Assembly (NCBI RefSeq): GCF_003702045.1
Contig: NZ_RBTP01000012.1
Coordinates: 558,001 to 622,000 of the forward strand
Reading direction: 5' to 3'
DNA: 64,000 bases
From: Pseudomonas viridiflava
GTDB lineage: Bacteria > Pseudomonadota > Gammaproteobacteria > Pseudomonadales > Pseudomonadaceae
The position numbers and the translations under genes were made by a program. This document shows positions 63,150 through 64,000 of the stretch, in pieces (positions within the stretch are counted from its first letter, which is position 1; every line of letters starts with the position of its first letter). Under the pieces are notes generated by a model that was not told the DNA's origin, ran no database searches, and was given only the letters and a program-made list of their open reading frames with translations.

Positions 63150-64000
63150 ATGTCGATCAAACTTCGTTTGTTCTTGTTGATAGCCACCGGTGTACTGGCC
63201 GTGCTGATCATCACGCTGGTCAGTTATTTGGGTAACAGCCGAATGGCTGCGGCGATGGCCGACAACGAGGTCAGCATGGCCGCGCTGAGCAATCATCTGC
63301 AGGCGGACATGATGCACGACGCCCTGCGCGCCGATGTGCTCTCGGCAATGCTGGTCGGGGTGGGCAAGAGCGAGACCTCGCGGGACGAGGTGCTGGCTTC
63401 TCTGAATGAGCACGCAACGCAGTTTCGCAAAGTGGTGAGCGACAACCTTGCGCTGCCGATCAGCGACACCCTCAAGGCAGAACTGAACAAGGTCAAGCCT
63501 AGCCTCGATGCCTATATCACTGCGGGCGAGCGCATCGTTGGCCTGGCGCTGGACAGCCCGGAGCGCGCCCAGCAGGATCTGGGCACGTTCTCGGCCGCTT
63601 TCACCCAGTTGGAAGGTCAGATGTCCACGTTAAGCGACCTGATCGAAAACAACGCCAAAGCCAGCGGTGACATCGCGCGCGATGCGATCAGTACGGCCAA
63701 CGCCACGCTAGGTGTGGTTCTGGTCATCAGTCTGTTGATGCTGGTGGCGCAGGGACACTGGGTGACTCGCAGCATCATGATTCCTCTGCAGTCTGCCAGC
63801 CGCATTGCCGACAGCATCGCCCACGGGAACCTCAGCGAGCCGATTGCCGAGCCAGGCAGTCGGGACGAAGCCAGCATGTTGATTCGCAGCCTGGCCATCA
63901 TGCAGCGTGACCTGCGCGGCATGATCGAAGTCGTGCGCAGCAACGCGCATGGCGTGAGTGGCATGAGCGGGCAGTTGAGCAGCGGTTGTCACGAGGTGGC
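63150..64000 (+). CDS. Methyl-accepting chemotaxis protein, N-terminal part (cut by window edge)
   Basis: ATG at 63150 behind AGGGGAGCTTCAGG opens a frame that runs off the window (283 residues seen). It shows helix 1 (about 5-28), a helical periplasmic ligand domain (about 30-185, four-helix-bundle-like), helix 2 (about 187-207) and a HAMP domain (about 210-262, with SASRIADSIAHGNLSEPIAEPGSRDE), then the start of the signalling coiled coil. The FliA promoter upstream supports a motility receptor. Ligand unknown. Confidence 0.9.
   Translation, partial: MSIKLRLFLLIATGVLAVLIITLVSYLGNSRMAAAMADNEVSMAALSNHLQADMMHDALRADVLSAMLVGVGKSETSRDEVLASLNEHATQFRKVVSDNLALPISDTLKAELNKVKPSLDAYITAGERIVGLALDSPERAQQDLGTFSAAFTQLEGQMSTLSDLIENNAKASGDIARDAISTANATLGVVLVISLLMLVAQGHWVTRSIMIPLQSASRIADSIAHGNLSEPIAEPGSRDEASMLIRSLAIMQRDLRGMIEVVRSNAHGVSGMSGQLSSGCHEV

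Overview
The window looks like a chromosomal stretch from a fluorescent-type Pseudomonas, perhaps of the P. syringae group. The reasons are the GC-rich coding style, Pseudomonas-type REP elements (around 38.55 and 59.45 kb), sfnG, KGG-repeat stress proteins, many chemoreceptors and tonB-exbB-exbD. The genus is fairly safe; the species is a guess. I saw no rRNA, tRNA, CRISPR array, transposase or prophage.

0-17 kb: a catabolic island. It opens with the tail of an aldehyde dehydrogenase, a class III aminotransferase and an AlgE-like outer-membrane barrel. An IclR regulator then diverges from a tight nine-gene operon (4146-13417): ThDP enzyme, aldehyde dehydrogenase, SDR, Asp-box propeller, VOC protein, DUF1185 protein, alpha/beta hydrolase, MhpA-like flavin hydroxylase and MhpD-like hydratase. 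An AraC regulator, a MetA-type outer-membrane protein and an amidase follow. The set resembles a meta-cleavage pathway whose ring-cleaving enzyme could be the small VOC protein. The substrate is unknown.

17-30 kb: stress and respiration. There are two DUF2934 proteins, two ferritin-like proteins, a hybrid histidine kinase, cyoABCD without an adjacent cyoE, an orphan ClpP-like protein and two KGG-repeat proteins, several on the minus strand and separated by strong hairpins.

30-43 kb: signalling and housekeeping. A soluble four-PAS chemoreceptor is translationally coupled to a triple-CheW protein. A GNAT enzyme, AzlCD, a secreted MBL-fold protein facing a LysR regulator, a dCache chemoreceptor with a FliA-type promoter, and a luciferase-like monooxygenase with a flavin reductase follow.

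43-51 kb: a YqaA-type membrane protein, sfnG behind a sigma-54 promoter, a diguanylate cyclase, a copper-delivery set (DUF2946, SCO, PCuAC) and tonB-exbB-exbD ending in a clear terminator.

51-64 kb: an Nramp-related transporter with atypical metal-site motifs, a nitrilase-family hydrolase overlapping a convergent MFS gene, small conserved proteins, a Tat-exported SMP-30 lactonase, a DUF1206 membrane protein, a remnant of a sugar-binding protein, a DRGH endonuclease, a TRAP transporter with a LacI-type operator-like palindrome upstream, and the start of another chemoreceptor behind a FliA promoter.
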